Positions 1 through 6,992 of a DNA stretch of 64,000 bases are shown here, piece after piece; positions within the stretch are counted from its first letter, which is position 1; the number at the start of each line of letters is the position of its first letter. Under the pieces are notes generated by a model. It was not told the origin of the DNA. It saw only the letters and a list, made by a program, of their open reading frames with translations, and searched no databases. The DNA comes from Streptomyces griseoluteus (lineage in GTDB: Bacteria > Actinomycetota > Actinomycetes > Streptomycetales > Streptomycetaceae), in contig JOBE01000011.1 of assembly GCA_000717735.1 (NCBI GenBank), positions 62,001 through 126,000 on the forward strand, written 5' to 3'. The translations under genes were made by a program, and so were the position numbers.

Positions 1-335
1 TCGACGGCGAGGGTCTGGACGCTGGCGACGATGACGTCCACGTCCTGGTGCTCGTCGCGCTCGGCCTTGACGATGCCCACCCGGAGGTCGGGGCGGACGG
101 CCCGGATCTTCGTGGCGGCCTGTTCGATGAGCTCCTCGCGGTGGGCGAGGACCAGAGCGCGCTGCCCGCGCATCTCGGGCAGGCACTCGCTGATCAGGTT
201 GGAGAAGACCACGGTCTTACCGGCGCCGGTCGGCAGGACGACGGCCAGCCGGTTCGGGCCGGCGGCCCAGCCCTGACGGAGAGCAGTGATGGCCTCGCGC
301 TGGTAAGGGCGGGGGGCGAAGAGGTTGGTGGTCAT
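1..335 (-). CDS. Superfamily II DEAD/DEAH-type helicase, N-terminal 111 residues (runs off window)
   Basis: The minus strand reads from ATG at 335 off the left edge. The protein opens with a Q-motif-like stretch (APRPYQREAI), then Walker A (LPTGAGKTV, about residues 34-42) and motif Ia (LVLAHREELIEQA). This is the RecA-1 domain of ResIII/SSL2-type helicases, which unwind or translocate on DNA using ATP. A GAGGTG ribosome binding site lies just upstream. It follows the element's replication gene on the same strand after a repeat-rich gap, so a role in element replication or defence is inferred. The DEAD/DEAH box and the second RecA domain are outside the window. Confidence 0.85.
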   Translation of the reverse strand, partial: MTTNLFAPRPYQREAITALRQGWAAGPNRLAVVLPTGAGKTVVFSNLISECLPEMRGQRALVLAHREELIEQAATKIRAVRPDLRVGIVKAERDEHQDVDVIVASVQTLAV

Positions 336-359
336 GGGTCACCTCGTTTTGGTTGCTGG

Positions 360-690
360 GGTTCTGCGGGTAGTGCGGGGAGTCGCGGGAGTTGCTGCGG
401 GTAGTCCGCAGGAGCGCCGCATAGGGGGTGAGCTGCAATGTCGCGGGGAGTGCGGGGAGTTGCGGGGAGTTCCCCTTCACCCCTCATGCCGGGGCTCTTC
501 CGGTTGTCGTGATCGACACGACGTATGTGTGGTGCGCAATACGTGTGTGGTGCGCGTGCGGTAGAAGGAGTGGCGGGAACTCCCCGCAACTCCCCGCCTC
601 CCCGCTTGTGCGCTGGTGGCGGCCGGTGCGGGGGGTCTGCGGAAGTACCCGCAGACCTGGCGGCACTCCCCGCACTCCCCGCATCGGCCG
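360..690. repeat. Iterated GCGGGGAGT repeats in both orientations; candidate element origin
   Basis: This 361-bp gap between the replication gene (ends 697) and the helicase (starts 335) has no plausible gene. On the plus strand TGCGGGGAGT or a one-base variant occurs at 374-383 and three times in tandem at 442-470. The reverse complement (ACTCCCCGCA and variants) occurs near 579, 589 and 598 and twice at 665-683. A separate direct repeat containing TGTGTGGTGCGC lies at 524-537 and 540-555. Clusters of iterated motifs in both orientations beside a rep gene resemble iterons or an origin; function is inferred. Confidence 0.6.
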
Positions 691-696
691 ACACGG

Positions 697-3351
697 TCAG
701 CCCTCGTGTGTGCCGGTGCCGCGGTCGGCGTGGGACTCGACGCGCCACAGGTTCTGTTTCTTGTGGGAGTCGTAGACCCGGACCACCTTGTGGGTGCCGA
801 AGTACCGGCCCGCCCTGGACTTGAGCCAGAGCCCGAGCTGCTTGGCGGATGGCGCCTCGCCATCGCGCAGGCGCGGGACGTGCTCGGGGAGACCCGCGAT
901 CACCCGACCCACCGGGACCGGGTTGCGGCCGAGCTGTTCGTCCCACATCTCCAGGAAGGCGGTCCACTCGGCGAGCTCGTCGTCCTGGTCGAGGGCGGCG
1001 TCGCCCTGGTCGGCGTTGAAGCCGGTGACGCCGAGGAACCCGAGGAGGCCGGCGAGCATCGTGGCCCACTCGGAGTAGTCGCCTTTCCGGGTGCGGATGC
1101 GCGGGGCCCCGGCGGCGAGCCAGGCCCGGACGAGCGTGACGAGCGCGGCGACGAGCGTGGACGCGTTGTCGCGGAGCCACGGGCGCAGGTCGCCGACGGT
1201 GAAGCCGTCGCGCTGGTCGGGGTCCGGGCAGTCGGGGTCGAGCCGGACCCACATGACCCTGCGCCCGTTGTCCGCAGATGTCCGGAGTCCGTTGCCTGTT
1301 GCGACCCACACGCGGTCATTGCGCATGGTCACCTTGCCGGTGGCGCCGAGGATGCGGTCTCCCCAGGTCTCCCCGGTGAGCAGCGCGGACAGGACCGAGC
1401 TCCGCATCACGTAGCCGTTGGGCAGGTTGTCGAATGCGACGACAGGGCTGCCGGTGGTGTACAGCTGCGTGGTGATGCTCTTACGGAGCTCGGTGTCGTT
1501 CTCCGGCCATGCCGTATCGGCCACCCCGTAGCAGTGCGCCAACAGGTCTTTCAGGAGCGACTTGCCGGAGCCAGGAGACGTTGCGGAGATGACGAACATC
1601 GGCGTGGGCCCGTGAAAGTGCGGACGCAGGATTGGCGTCAGGAGCGCGGCCATGTAGTGGGCCCGGTCGGACGCGGCGACCCATGGGAAGTCGGCGAGGA
1701 CCTGCCCGAGGACGATCTCCTTCGCGCGCTCCAGGCTCTCCGTCGTGACGGTCGGCTGAAGACGGCGGACCGGTACCCGCGGAGCCAGGAAGAGGCCGGT
1801 TGCCCGGTCGTATCCGGGGGCGGTGACGAGAGTGCCGTCCGGCCGGACGACGGGGGAGGTGATGATGCCCCGGAGCGAGGGCAGTGGCCAGTCCTTCCGG
1901 CCGAGTAGGGTGCCGCAGCTCTTCGGCATGAGTAGCTCGCGCGCCTCGCTCGGCACGCCCTCGGCGTCCCGCTTCACCACGTAGGTGGTGACGTGGTCCG
2001 CCAAGTAGGCGCGCAAGTTGTCGGTGGCCAGCTGGTGGACGACCGGGTCGCCGAGGTCGTCCCGGTGCACCCAGCAGGGGCCCGTGGACCTCTTGTAGAG
2101 GTCGGGCAGGCGGCCAGCCGCCATGAGCGCGAGGATGCCGTCGAGCCCGTCGGCCTCGTTGGTGATGTCCAGCTCGGGCCGGTCCGGTACGGCCTGGAGG
2201 TGCCGCTCCGGCGCCTCGCCCTCCTCCGGCTCGTATGCCGGGTCGAGTGCGGCCGAGCCGTCGGACCACGCCTCGACCGGCCGGGCCGGGGTCAGGCGTC
2301 GGCGCTCCGGCTCGGAGCCGAACCCCTGGCGGCGCAGCTCGGCGGCCGCTGCCTTGTGGTCGCCTCCGTGCCGGAGCAGGGCGTAGGCGCCGAACTTGGT
2401 GTAGGGAACCTCGGCCTGGAACTCGGAGGACGTCGTGAAGACGTACAGACGATCGGCCGCGCTGTCCCGGCCGGTCGTCGCCTTCGGCCCGCGGGCGCCG
2501 TCGGCCCACCCCCAATAGGTGGTGCCGCCGACGGACCGGATCGGCCGGAACACGCCGTCGAGGATCTCCTCCCATGTGGCGCGCTGCTCGAAGTCCTCGC
2601 CGGGGCGCAGGCCGCCACCGGGGAGCGGCGGCTTGGTGCTCTTCGGCGCGCTCTTCGGCGTCTCCGCCTTCGGCAGGGTGTCGAACATCCGGCAGACGGA
2701 GCGGACGGCGTCCATCTCGTCGGCAGGGATTGTCGGGATGGTGCCGGGCCCCCCGGCGATGCGCAGGTACGGCCGGCCGGAGGCGTGGACGGTACCGCCG
2801 GACGGTTCGACGAGGCCGTACCCGCCTTCGCCGCGCGTCTCAACGAGAACGCGGACGATGCGAGTTCCGGGCTTCTCGGCGACGCGCTGCCGCTCCTCGG
2901 GGGTGTACTCGTGCTCCTCGGCGAGCCGGGAGGCGAGCTTGATGTTCGGGCGGACCGGGGCGCCGTCGACGCGGACGCGGTAGTGGACCCCGCCGGACGG
3001 CGACTCGGTGGCCCACCCGTTCCGGATGGCGGCCCAGACGCTGCCGAGTCCGGACGCGTCCATGACCTCGGTGACGTCGTCGAGGACGCCCTCGCGGACG
3101 GCCAGGCCCTCGAACTCGATCATCTCTACGGCGCCCGAGACGGCGCCGTAGATGACGGCGATGCCGCCGGGGCGGCCCCCGCCGAACCACTGGTCGTGGT
3201 CGGCGGGGGTGCTGCGCTGGGACTTGTACGGGGTCCAGCTGCGGACGGCCGGACCCTTGGACCCGTCGGCCTTGATGGGGAGGACGCACAGGCCTGCGGC
3301 GTGCAGCTCGGCCGCGGCGGCCCGCAGGTCTGTGGTCTGCTCGTCGCTCAC
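697..3351 (-). CDS. Bifunctional primase-polymerase / AAA+ helicase replication protein (RepPP-like)
   Basis: An 884-residue protein. The N-terminal ~220 residues fit the prim-pol (archaeo-eukaryotic primase-like) fold found in plasmid and AICE replication proteins (LPIKADGSKGPAVRSW near residue 23, GGIAVIYG, GGVHYRVRV). The C-terminal half has a clear Walker A (ATSPGSGKSLL) followed by VVAFDNLPNG as a Walker B-like strand, and resembles D5/DUF927-type helicase domains. It would prime and unwind DNA at the element's origin, which fits the repeat cluster just downstream. The GTG start at 3351 overlaps the stop of the upstream 78-residue gene (GTGA), so the genes are translationally coupled. 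Family known; role in this element inferred. Confidence 0.85.
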   Translation of the reverse strand: MSDEQTTDLRAAAAELHAAGLCVLPIKADGSKGPAVRSWTPYKSQRSTPADHDQWFGGGRPGGIAVIYGAVSGAVEMIEFEGLAVREGVLDDVTEVMDASGLGSVWAAIRNGWATESPSGGVHYRVRVDGAPVRPNIKLASRLAEEHEYTPEERQRVAEKPGTRIVRVLVETRGEGGYGLVEPSGGTVHASGRPYLRIAGGPGTIPTIPADEMDAVRSVCRMFDTLPKAETPKSAPKSTKPPLPGGGLRPGEDFEQRATWEEILDGVFRPIRSVGGTTYWGWADGARGPKATTGRDSAADRLYVFTTSSEFQAEVPYTKFGAYALLRHGGDHKAAAAELRRQGFGSEPERRRLTPARPVEAWSDGSAALDPAYEPEEGEAPERHLQAVPDRPELDITNEADGLDGILALMAAGRLPDLYKRSTGPCWVHRDDLGDPVVHQLATDNLRAYLADHVTTYVVKRDAEGVPSEARELLMPKSCGTLLGRKDWPLPSLRGIITSPVVRPDGTLVTAPGYDRATGLFLAPRVPVRRLQPTVTTESLERAKEIVLGQVLADFPWVAASDRAHYMAALLTPILRPHFHGPTPMFVISATSPGSGKSLLKDLLAHCYGVADTAWPENDTELRKSITTQLYTTGSPVVAFDNLPNGYVMRSSVLSALLTGETWGDRILGATGKVTMRNDRVWVATGNGLRTSADNGRRVMWVRLDPDCPDPDQRDGFTVGDLRPWLRDNASTLVAALVTLVRAWLAAGAPRIRTRKGDYSEWATMLAGLLGFLGVTGFNADQGDAALDQDDELAEWTAFLEMWDEQLGRNPVPVGRVIAGLPEHVPRLRDGEAPSAKQLGLWLKSRAGRYFGTHKVVRVYDSHKKQNLWRVESHADRGTGTHEG

Positions 3352-3584
3352 TGGGTGCTCTCTCCAGGGTGGTACGTGGTGAGGTGGTAGTCCTTGACGC
3401 GCTCGGTGAAGTCGGCGACCCGGGCCGCCCCGCCCCGGACGGGAGTGCCGTCCGGGCCGGGAACGAGGTCGGTGGCGCAGACGGGGCCCTCGACGCGGTG
3501 GGGGCAGCCGGGGCGCAGGCACTCGTACCGAGCGCGCTGCCCCTCCAGGTCCACGCGCAGGGCGCCGAGGAACGGGCCGCTCAC
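3348..3584 (-). CDS. Small hypothetical protein with a Cys pair (78 aa)
   Basis: Not recognised. The 78-residue product has two cysteines in CLRPGC followed by a histidine and a third cysteine near residue 36 (VCATDL), which could bind a metal but is not a standard zinc finger. Its start overlaps the end of the 67-residue gene and its stop overlaps the GTG of the replication gene, so it belongs to the replication operon. Similar tiny ORFs precede rep genes in actinomycete elements; no function can be assigned from sequence. Confidence 0.7.
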   Translation of the reverse strand: MSGPFLGALRVDLEGQRARYECLRPGCPHRVEGPVCATDLVPGPDGTPVRGGAARVADFTERVKDYHLTTYHPGESTQ

Positions 3585-3784
3585 GGGGCCTTCTGCGGGG
3601 CGGACTGGTGGACGAGGACGCGGATGCGGGCGCGCTGTGCGTCGGTGAGCGGCGGGGCCTTGGCGATGAGGCGGTCGATCCGCTCCCAGTAGCCGGCGGG
3701 CCGGGGCGGTCGGACGGGCGTGGCCGGAAGGCGCTGGCCGACGGGCCGCTTTGCGCTGTCGGTGGGGGCTGCGATGATGGTCAC
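3581..3784 (-). CDS. Small hypothetical protein (67 aa) in the replication operon
   Basis: GTG at 3784 overlaps the end of the XRE gene by 4 bases, and the stop overlaps the next ATG. The product is basic, with a proline-rich N-terminal third and a predicted helical C-terminus (GYWERIDRLIAKAPPLTDAQ...), a pattern common in small actinobacterial mobile-element proteins. A longer upstream reading of the same frame would run through the XRE gene and is less likely. No function assigned. Confidence 0.7.
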   Translation of the reverse strand: MTIIAAPTDSAKRPVGQRLPATPVRPPRPAGYWERIDRLIAKAPPLTDAQRARIRVLVHQSAPQKAP

Positions 3785-4095
3785 GAGCGTTCCCTCTGGT
3801 CTGCTGCTACGCGGTTCGGGATGGTGCGTTCGCTCGAAGCCGCTGCGGTTGCCCCCGCTGCGGCTTCGCTGTTTTCCGGGGCGTCCGCCGGGCCGACGAG
3901 GTCGGTGAGGGAGAGCCCGTAGGTGGTGCACAGGACCACCAGGGAGTTGGTGCTCGGGGCGCTGAGGCCCCGACGCCACCGCGAGATGAGGGCCTGGTCC
4001 AGCCCCGTCCTCTTGGCGATGGCGTAGCCGCTGCGGTCCCCCTTCGAGGCGGCGGCTCGGCTGAGCGCTTCCGTACGCAGCCGGTACTTGGGCAT
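3781..4095 (-). CDS. XRE-family HTH regulator (104 aa), first gene of the replication operon
   Basis: Residues ~20-70 form a Cro/cI-type helix-turn-helix (SGYAIAKRTGLDQALISRWRRGLSAPS...LVVLCTTYGLSLTDLVG). The C-terminal tail is Ala/Ser-rich and probably disordered. It is the promoter-proximal gene of the minus-strand operon (XRE, 67 aa, 78 aa, prim-pol) and faces a second HTH gene across 196 bp containing inverted repeats, so it probably controls its own operon and perhaps the lysogeny/excision choice of the element. DNA binding is clear from the family; target sites are inferred. Confidence 0.85.
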   Translation of the reverse strand: MPKYRLRTEALSRAAASKGDRSGYAIAKRTGLDQALISRWRRGLSAPSTNSLVVLCTTYGLSLTDLVGPADAPENSEAAAGATAAASSERTIPNRVAADQRERS

Positions 4096-4115
4096 GAGCG
4101 TCCTTCCTAGGGAGC

Positions 4116-4143
4116 ATGCTGTACGTGCTTCCTGACAAGCACG
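4116..4143 (-). promoter_or_regulatory. Candidate promoter/operator of the replication operon
   Basis: Read on the minus strand, TTGTCAGGA (4138-4130), an 8-base spacer and CAGCAT (4121-4116) match the layout of the RecA-independent DNA-damage promoter class (TTGTCRGTG-N8-TAnnnT) with mismatches at the end of the first block. The same stretch overlaps a 7-bp inverted repeat (CGTGCTT ... AAGCACG, 4124-4143), a plausible repressor site. Either reading may be right, or both. Confidence 0.4.
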
Positions 4144-4249
4144 CTACGTCGCATTTAGCGTCCTCGCAAGGAAGCTAAGCCTCACGGGAGTGACTGGTGT
4201 GCCTGAAATGGGGCCTATCGAAACTAGTTGCGTGCGCGCAAGGATCCTG

Positions 4250-4285
4250 GTACTTGTAGTGCAGCAAGTACTTGCTTGCTAGCGT
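4250..4285 (+). promoter_or_regulatory. Repeated TACTTG half-sites and -10 before the plus-strand HTH gene
   Basis: GTACTTG at 4250-4256 is mirrored by CAAGTAC at 4265-4271, and 4264-4275 is a perfect 12-bp palindrome (GCAAGTACTTGC). A TAGCGT hexamer at 4280-4285 ends 6 bases before the ATG at 4292, the spacing expected for a leaderless transcript. The palindrome would cover the -35 side, so it is a good candidate operator for one of the two HTH proteins. Confidence 0.5.
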
Positions 4286-4291
4286 GTACGT

Positions 4292-4735
4292 ATGACGACT
4301 GAGGAGGACCCCGTCCCCACGCGGGCCCAGCGGTTCGGTCGGTACGTGTCGGACGCCGCCCGCAAGGCCGGATACGACATCGACAGTCCGCGTGGTGGGG
4401 GCAAGAAAGCTCTCGCCGCAGACGCGGGCATGGCCCCCGCCAGCGTGAGCCGCATGCTGGCCGGCCTGACCATTCCGGACCCGATGTTCTTCGAGTCTCT
4501 GGCGCAGGCACTGCACGTACACGTCGGGCGCATGCTTGTTGAGGCCGGCGTGATCTCCGAGGAATCCCTACGGGCCATCCCAGACGAGGGCCCGAGGCCC
4601 CCCCTGGATCCTCGCGAGGTCGCACGGCGCATCGGCATCACATCGCCCGAGATGATCGAGGCGTTCGCGACCATGACCGAGGCACTGGTGCAGAGGGAGC
4701 GAACCGCCAGCCAAGAGGCGAGGAGGAGCGCGTGA
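4292..4735 (+). CDS. HTH (XRE-like) regulator, 147 aa
   Basis: Residues ~37-85 read as a helix-turn-helix (KKALAADAGMAPASVSRMLAGLTIPDPMFFESLAQALHV), followed by a ~60-residue tail rich in Pro, Glu and Arg. It is transcribed away from the XRE gene of the replication operon and is translationally coupled to the next gene (GTGA overlap at 4732). A divergent pair of HTH genes next to a replication operon resembles the cI/cro-like switches of temperate elements. Start chosen at ATG 4292 because a -10 hexamer sits 6 bases upstream. Confidence 0.8.
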   Translation: MTTEEDPVPTRAQRFGRYVSDAARKAGYDIDSPRGGGKKALAADAGMAPASVSRMLAGLTIPDPMFFESLAQALHVHVGRMLVEAGVISEESLRAIPDEGPRPPLDPREVARRIGITSPEMIEAFATMTEALVQRERTASQEARRSA

Positions 4736-5391
4736 ATGAAGCACACGTGGAAGAGGGAGCCGGGCGGCCGGCCCTGCCGGCCATCTGGCGAGCCCTGAGT
4801 CAAGTCGAGAGGGCGGCTTGGTTCGTTGCGGCGGTCGGGGTTGCCGGGGGCCTGATCCAGGCGACCGAGTGGGTTATCCCGCTCGTTGCCGTGGTCACGG
4901 GCGCCCTTATCGAGGCTGCCGTCGGCTGCTACGCGATCTACCTGCGCATGGCGAAAGCCGGGTTGGAACGCACCCTCGCGGAGGCGCGGCGCGAGACTGT
5001 TGAACTTCAGATGCTCGCAGCCGCGATGAGTGCCGAGCTCGCGGCCAAGGAAGCCAAGCACTACGAGAAGCTGCGCTACGAGTCTCAACTGCGCACGGAG
5101 GCCCATGCCCGTGAGACAGCGGAGCGGCAGCGGAAGGCGGAGGCCGTGTGTCTGGAAATCCGGGCCGAGCACCTCGGCCTCATCGTCGAGCGGACCGAGC
5201 TGAAACTCGCCAACATCCAGCTGCGCCTGGAGCGGACCGAGGTGTGGCAGAGCGCTGCGGCCCTGCGCAAAGAGGCAGAGGGGAAGCTGGTCGACGCATA
5301 CGCCAAGGGATACGTCGCGGGGCAGACCGAACAGCCTTACGCCGGAACGTTCGCTCCTCGTCACCTACGCCTCGTCGAAGGCACCGCATAG
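4732..5391 (+). CDS. Membrane-anchored coiled-coil protein (219 aa), element cargo
   Basis: Function not recognised. After ~22 residues there are two closely spaced hydrophobic segments (about residues 28-46 and 46-66), then ~120 residues of charged helix (AKAGLERTLAEARRETVELQML... through KLANIQLRLERTEV) typical of a long coiled coil. The topology suggests a hairpin in the membrane with a large cytoplasmic coiled coil. GTG at 4732 overlaps the regulator's stop codon, so the two are co-expressed. Candidates include an exclusion or abortive-infection protein or a spore/septum-localised element protein; this is speculation from topology only. Confidence 0.75.
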   Translation: MNEAHVEEGAGRPALPAIWRALSQVERAAWFVAAVGVAGGLIQATEWVIPLVAVVTGALIEAAVGCYAIYLRMAKAGLERTLAEARRETVELQMLAAAMSAELAAKEAKHYEKLRYESQLRTEAHARETAERQRKAEAVCLEIRAEHLGLIVERTELKLANIQLRLERTEVWQSAAALRKEAEGKLVDAYAKGYVAGQTEQPYAGTFAPRHLRLVEGTA

Positions 5392-5406
5392 AAGCACGTG
5401 ATCCGG

Positions 5407-5429
5407 GCGCCGCGCTCGGAGGGCGGCGC
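5407..5429. terminator. Hairpin between convergent genes
   Basis: GCGCCGC (5407-5413) pairs with GCGGCGC (5423-5429) across a 9-base loop, in the 41-bp gap between the coiled-coil gene and the convergent integrase gene. No T tract is present, as is usual in Streptomyces. Confidence 0.5.
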
Positions 5430-5432
5430 GCG

Positions 5433-6941
5433 TTAGCCGTTGGCGGAGGGGGCCGACACCCTCCGCCACAAGATCTCGATGCTCTCGTAATCGAAGTACC
5501 CGCCGTCCGGCATCCTGCCTGGGCGGCTTTTGTGTACCCGGACTCGCATGAGCGTGCGGAGGACCTGGCGGCGCTGCTCCAAAACCAGCCGATTCCATGC
5601 GGCCCGGACGTCGGGGACCCCCACCAGCGGGACGAGCGGGTCCTTCGTCGCCGCCTTCGCCAGCTGCTGGTTGACGCCTTCGAGCTGGGCGCGCGCAGTG
5701 TCCGACCCCTGGGTGAACTGAGCCATATCGATCTGGCCGGAACCGAACAGGGCGGCGAGGTCGGTGAGGCGCCGGCGGATCTCCTCGCTCTCCTTCTGGA
5801 GGGCTGAGACGTCGATGCCCTCGGGAGTGGGCTGGAGCAAGTCGACCGCGTCACGCCGGGACAGCCGCTCGATGATGACGTCCTCGATGTACTCGTCCAG
5901 GCGGTCCGCCCGGCGTGCTCCTCCATGGTTGTCCCCACAGCGGTACCCAGGGAGCTTCGCCCGACCACCCTTCGTGACCCGCAGGGTGTTGCCACACCCA
6001 GGGTGCGGGCACTCGTAGATGAGCGAGCCGAACCACTTCGGGGTCGCGCCGGGAGTCGTCTTGCGGGTGGGGTCATTCAGGAGGGCCACGACGGCTCTGT
6101 GCTGCTCGACCGGGACGACAGGCGTCCAGAGGCCGGGCCCGACCTCTTCGCCCTTGTAGACGGCGATTCCGGCGTTCCTCGGCCTCAGGAGCATGTCTCG
6201 GCCTTCGACCATGCCGATCGGATTGCCGCGAGCCGTGACGAACCCCTTGTCGGCGAGCCACCGAATCCAGCCCTTCAGGGACTGCCCGGACAGGAGCATC
6301 TCGTGCCCGTGCGCCAGGGCGGCGGCCTCCTCGGGTACGAGCTTGTTCATGTCGAGGACCGGGACCTCCGCCTCTTCACCGGTCTCCTTGACGAGGACCT
6401 TCTTCGTCTTGCCAGTGGGCACCCCCCATCCGAACGGGCGAATCCCGCCTCCCCATTCGCCGGCGATGGCTTTCTGCTGCCGGGCGCGGGCGACGCGCTC
6501 GGCCTTGTGCTCGGACTCGTGCCGGGCGACGGCGCCATGGATGCGCGCGGTCATGCGGCCGGACGGGGTGGACAGGTCGAGGTGGCCGGCCTGGACGGTG
6601 TGGGTGGACACGCCGTGGCGTTCGGAGATGTCGATGTACTCCTCCAGCTCGGTGGGGGAGCGGTGGAGGCGGTCGTTGTGCCAGGCGATGACGACGGTGG
6701 CCGTGCCTTCGGAGAGATTCTGGAGCATACGGCGGTAGTCGGGCCGTTTCTTGCCCGAGTAGGCGCTGATGTCGTTGTCGACGTAGATCTCGACGACGTC
6801 CCAGCCGTTGCGGGCGGCGAGGGCCTCGCAGTCCTCGCGCTGCCGGTCGACGCCGAGGTGGGCGCCGGTCCGGTCCTGGCTGATGCGGACGTAGATGACT
6901 GCCCGCGTGCGCTGTCCGAATGGGGTCTTGGTCGTCTTCAT
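5433..6941 (-). CDS. int: Large serine recombinase (site-specific integrase), 502 aa
   Basis: Catalyses integration by concerted double-strand cleavage at attP and attB through a serine-DNA link. The N-terminal resolvase domain (about 13-155) has the catalytic serine at 21 (YVRISQDRTG), the YVDNDISAYSGKKRP segment and the VVIAWHNDRLHRS motif. A recombinase domain follows (~190-290), then a zinc-ribbon-like stretch (CPHPGCGNTL ... YRCG), a coiled-coil region and a basic end. Length is typical of phiC31-like integrases. ATG 6941 lies ~40 bp from where host tadA sequence resumes, the usual place for int relative to att. No directionality factor is evident in the window. Confidence 0.95.
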   Translation of the reverse strand: MKTTKTPFGQRTRAVIYVRISQDRTGAHLGVDRQREDCEALAARNGWDVVEIYVDNDISAYSGKKRPDYRRMLQNLSEGTATVVIAWHNDRLHRSPTELEEYIDISERHGVSTHTVQAGHLDLSTPSGRMTARIHGAVARHESEHKAERVARARQQKAIAGEWGGGIRPFGWGVPTGKTKKVLVKETGEEAEVPVLDMNKLVPEEAAALAHGHEMLLSGQSLKGWIRWLADKGFVTARGNPIGMVEGRDMLLRPRNAGIAVYKGEEVGPGLWTPVVPVEQHRAVVALLNDPTRKTTPGATPKWFGSLIYECPHPGCGNTLRVTKGGRAKLPGYRCGDNHGGARRADRLDEYIEDVIIERLSRRDAVDLLQPTPEGIDVSALQKESEEIRRRLTDLAALFGSGQIDMAQFTQGSDTARAQLEGVNQQLAKAATKDPLVPLVGVPDVRAAWNRLVLEQRRQVLRTLMRVRVHKSRPGRMPDGGYFDYESIEILWRRVSAPSANG

Positions 6942-6992
6942 GGCGCAAGTCTGCCGGATTAGCGGTGTCTTGTCGCTGAGTTCGGGAAGACC
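6942..6992. other. Element/chromosome junction (attL or attR) inside tadA
   Basis: Downstream of about 6981 the plus strand encodes FGKTTLLASLLG in frame with the rest of a TadA/CpaF ATPase. Just upstream the same frame hits a stop (TAG 6960-6962), and the residues before FGKTT are not the expected GxxGSG of a P-loop. The crossover is therefore in or next to the TCGGGAAGACC sequence (6982-6992), the codons for the Walker A lysine and threonine. The exact core cannot be fixed without the other end or an empty site. Confidence 0.75.

Larger units (their letters stand above)
1..6980. mobile_element. Right-hand part of an integrated element (AICE- or prophage-like)
   Basis: Everything left of the disrupted tadA gene looks foreign to the Tad locus: a large serine integrase at the very edge, two HTH regulators facing each other, a primase-polymerase replication protein, small overlapping ORFs and an SF2 helicase. 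A replication protein together with a site-specific integrase is the hallmark of actinomycete integrative and conjugative elements (AICEs) and of some prophages. No transfer (FtsK/TraB-like) or phage structural gene is visible, but the element continues past the left window edge, so its class is undecided. The right boundary is inferred from the point where TadA homology resumes. Confidence 0.85.

Noticed and set aside
360..690. Small ORFs in the repeat gap on either strand
   Set aside because: They are built from the repeats (Cys/Gly/Arg-rich), lack ribosome binding sites and overlap one another in all frames.
3348..3522. Upstream extension of the prim-pol gene to 3522
   Set aside because: The extension would overlap the 78-aa gene out of frame, and the GTG at 3351 gives the usual 4-base overlap.
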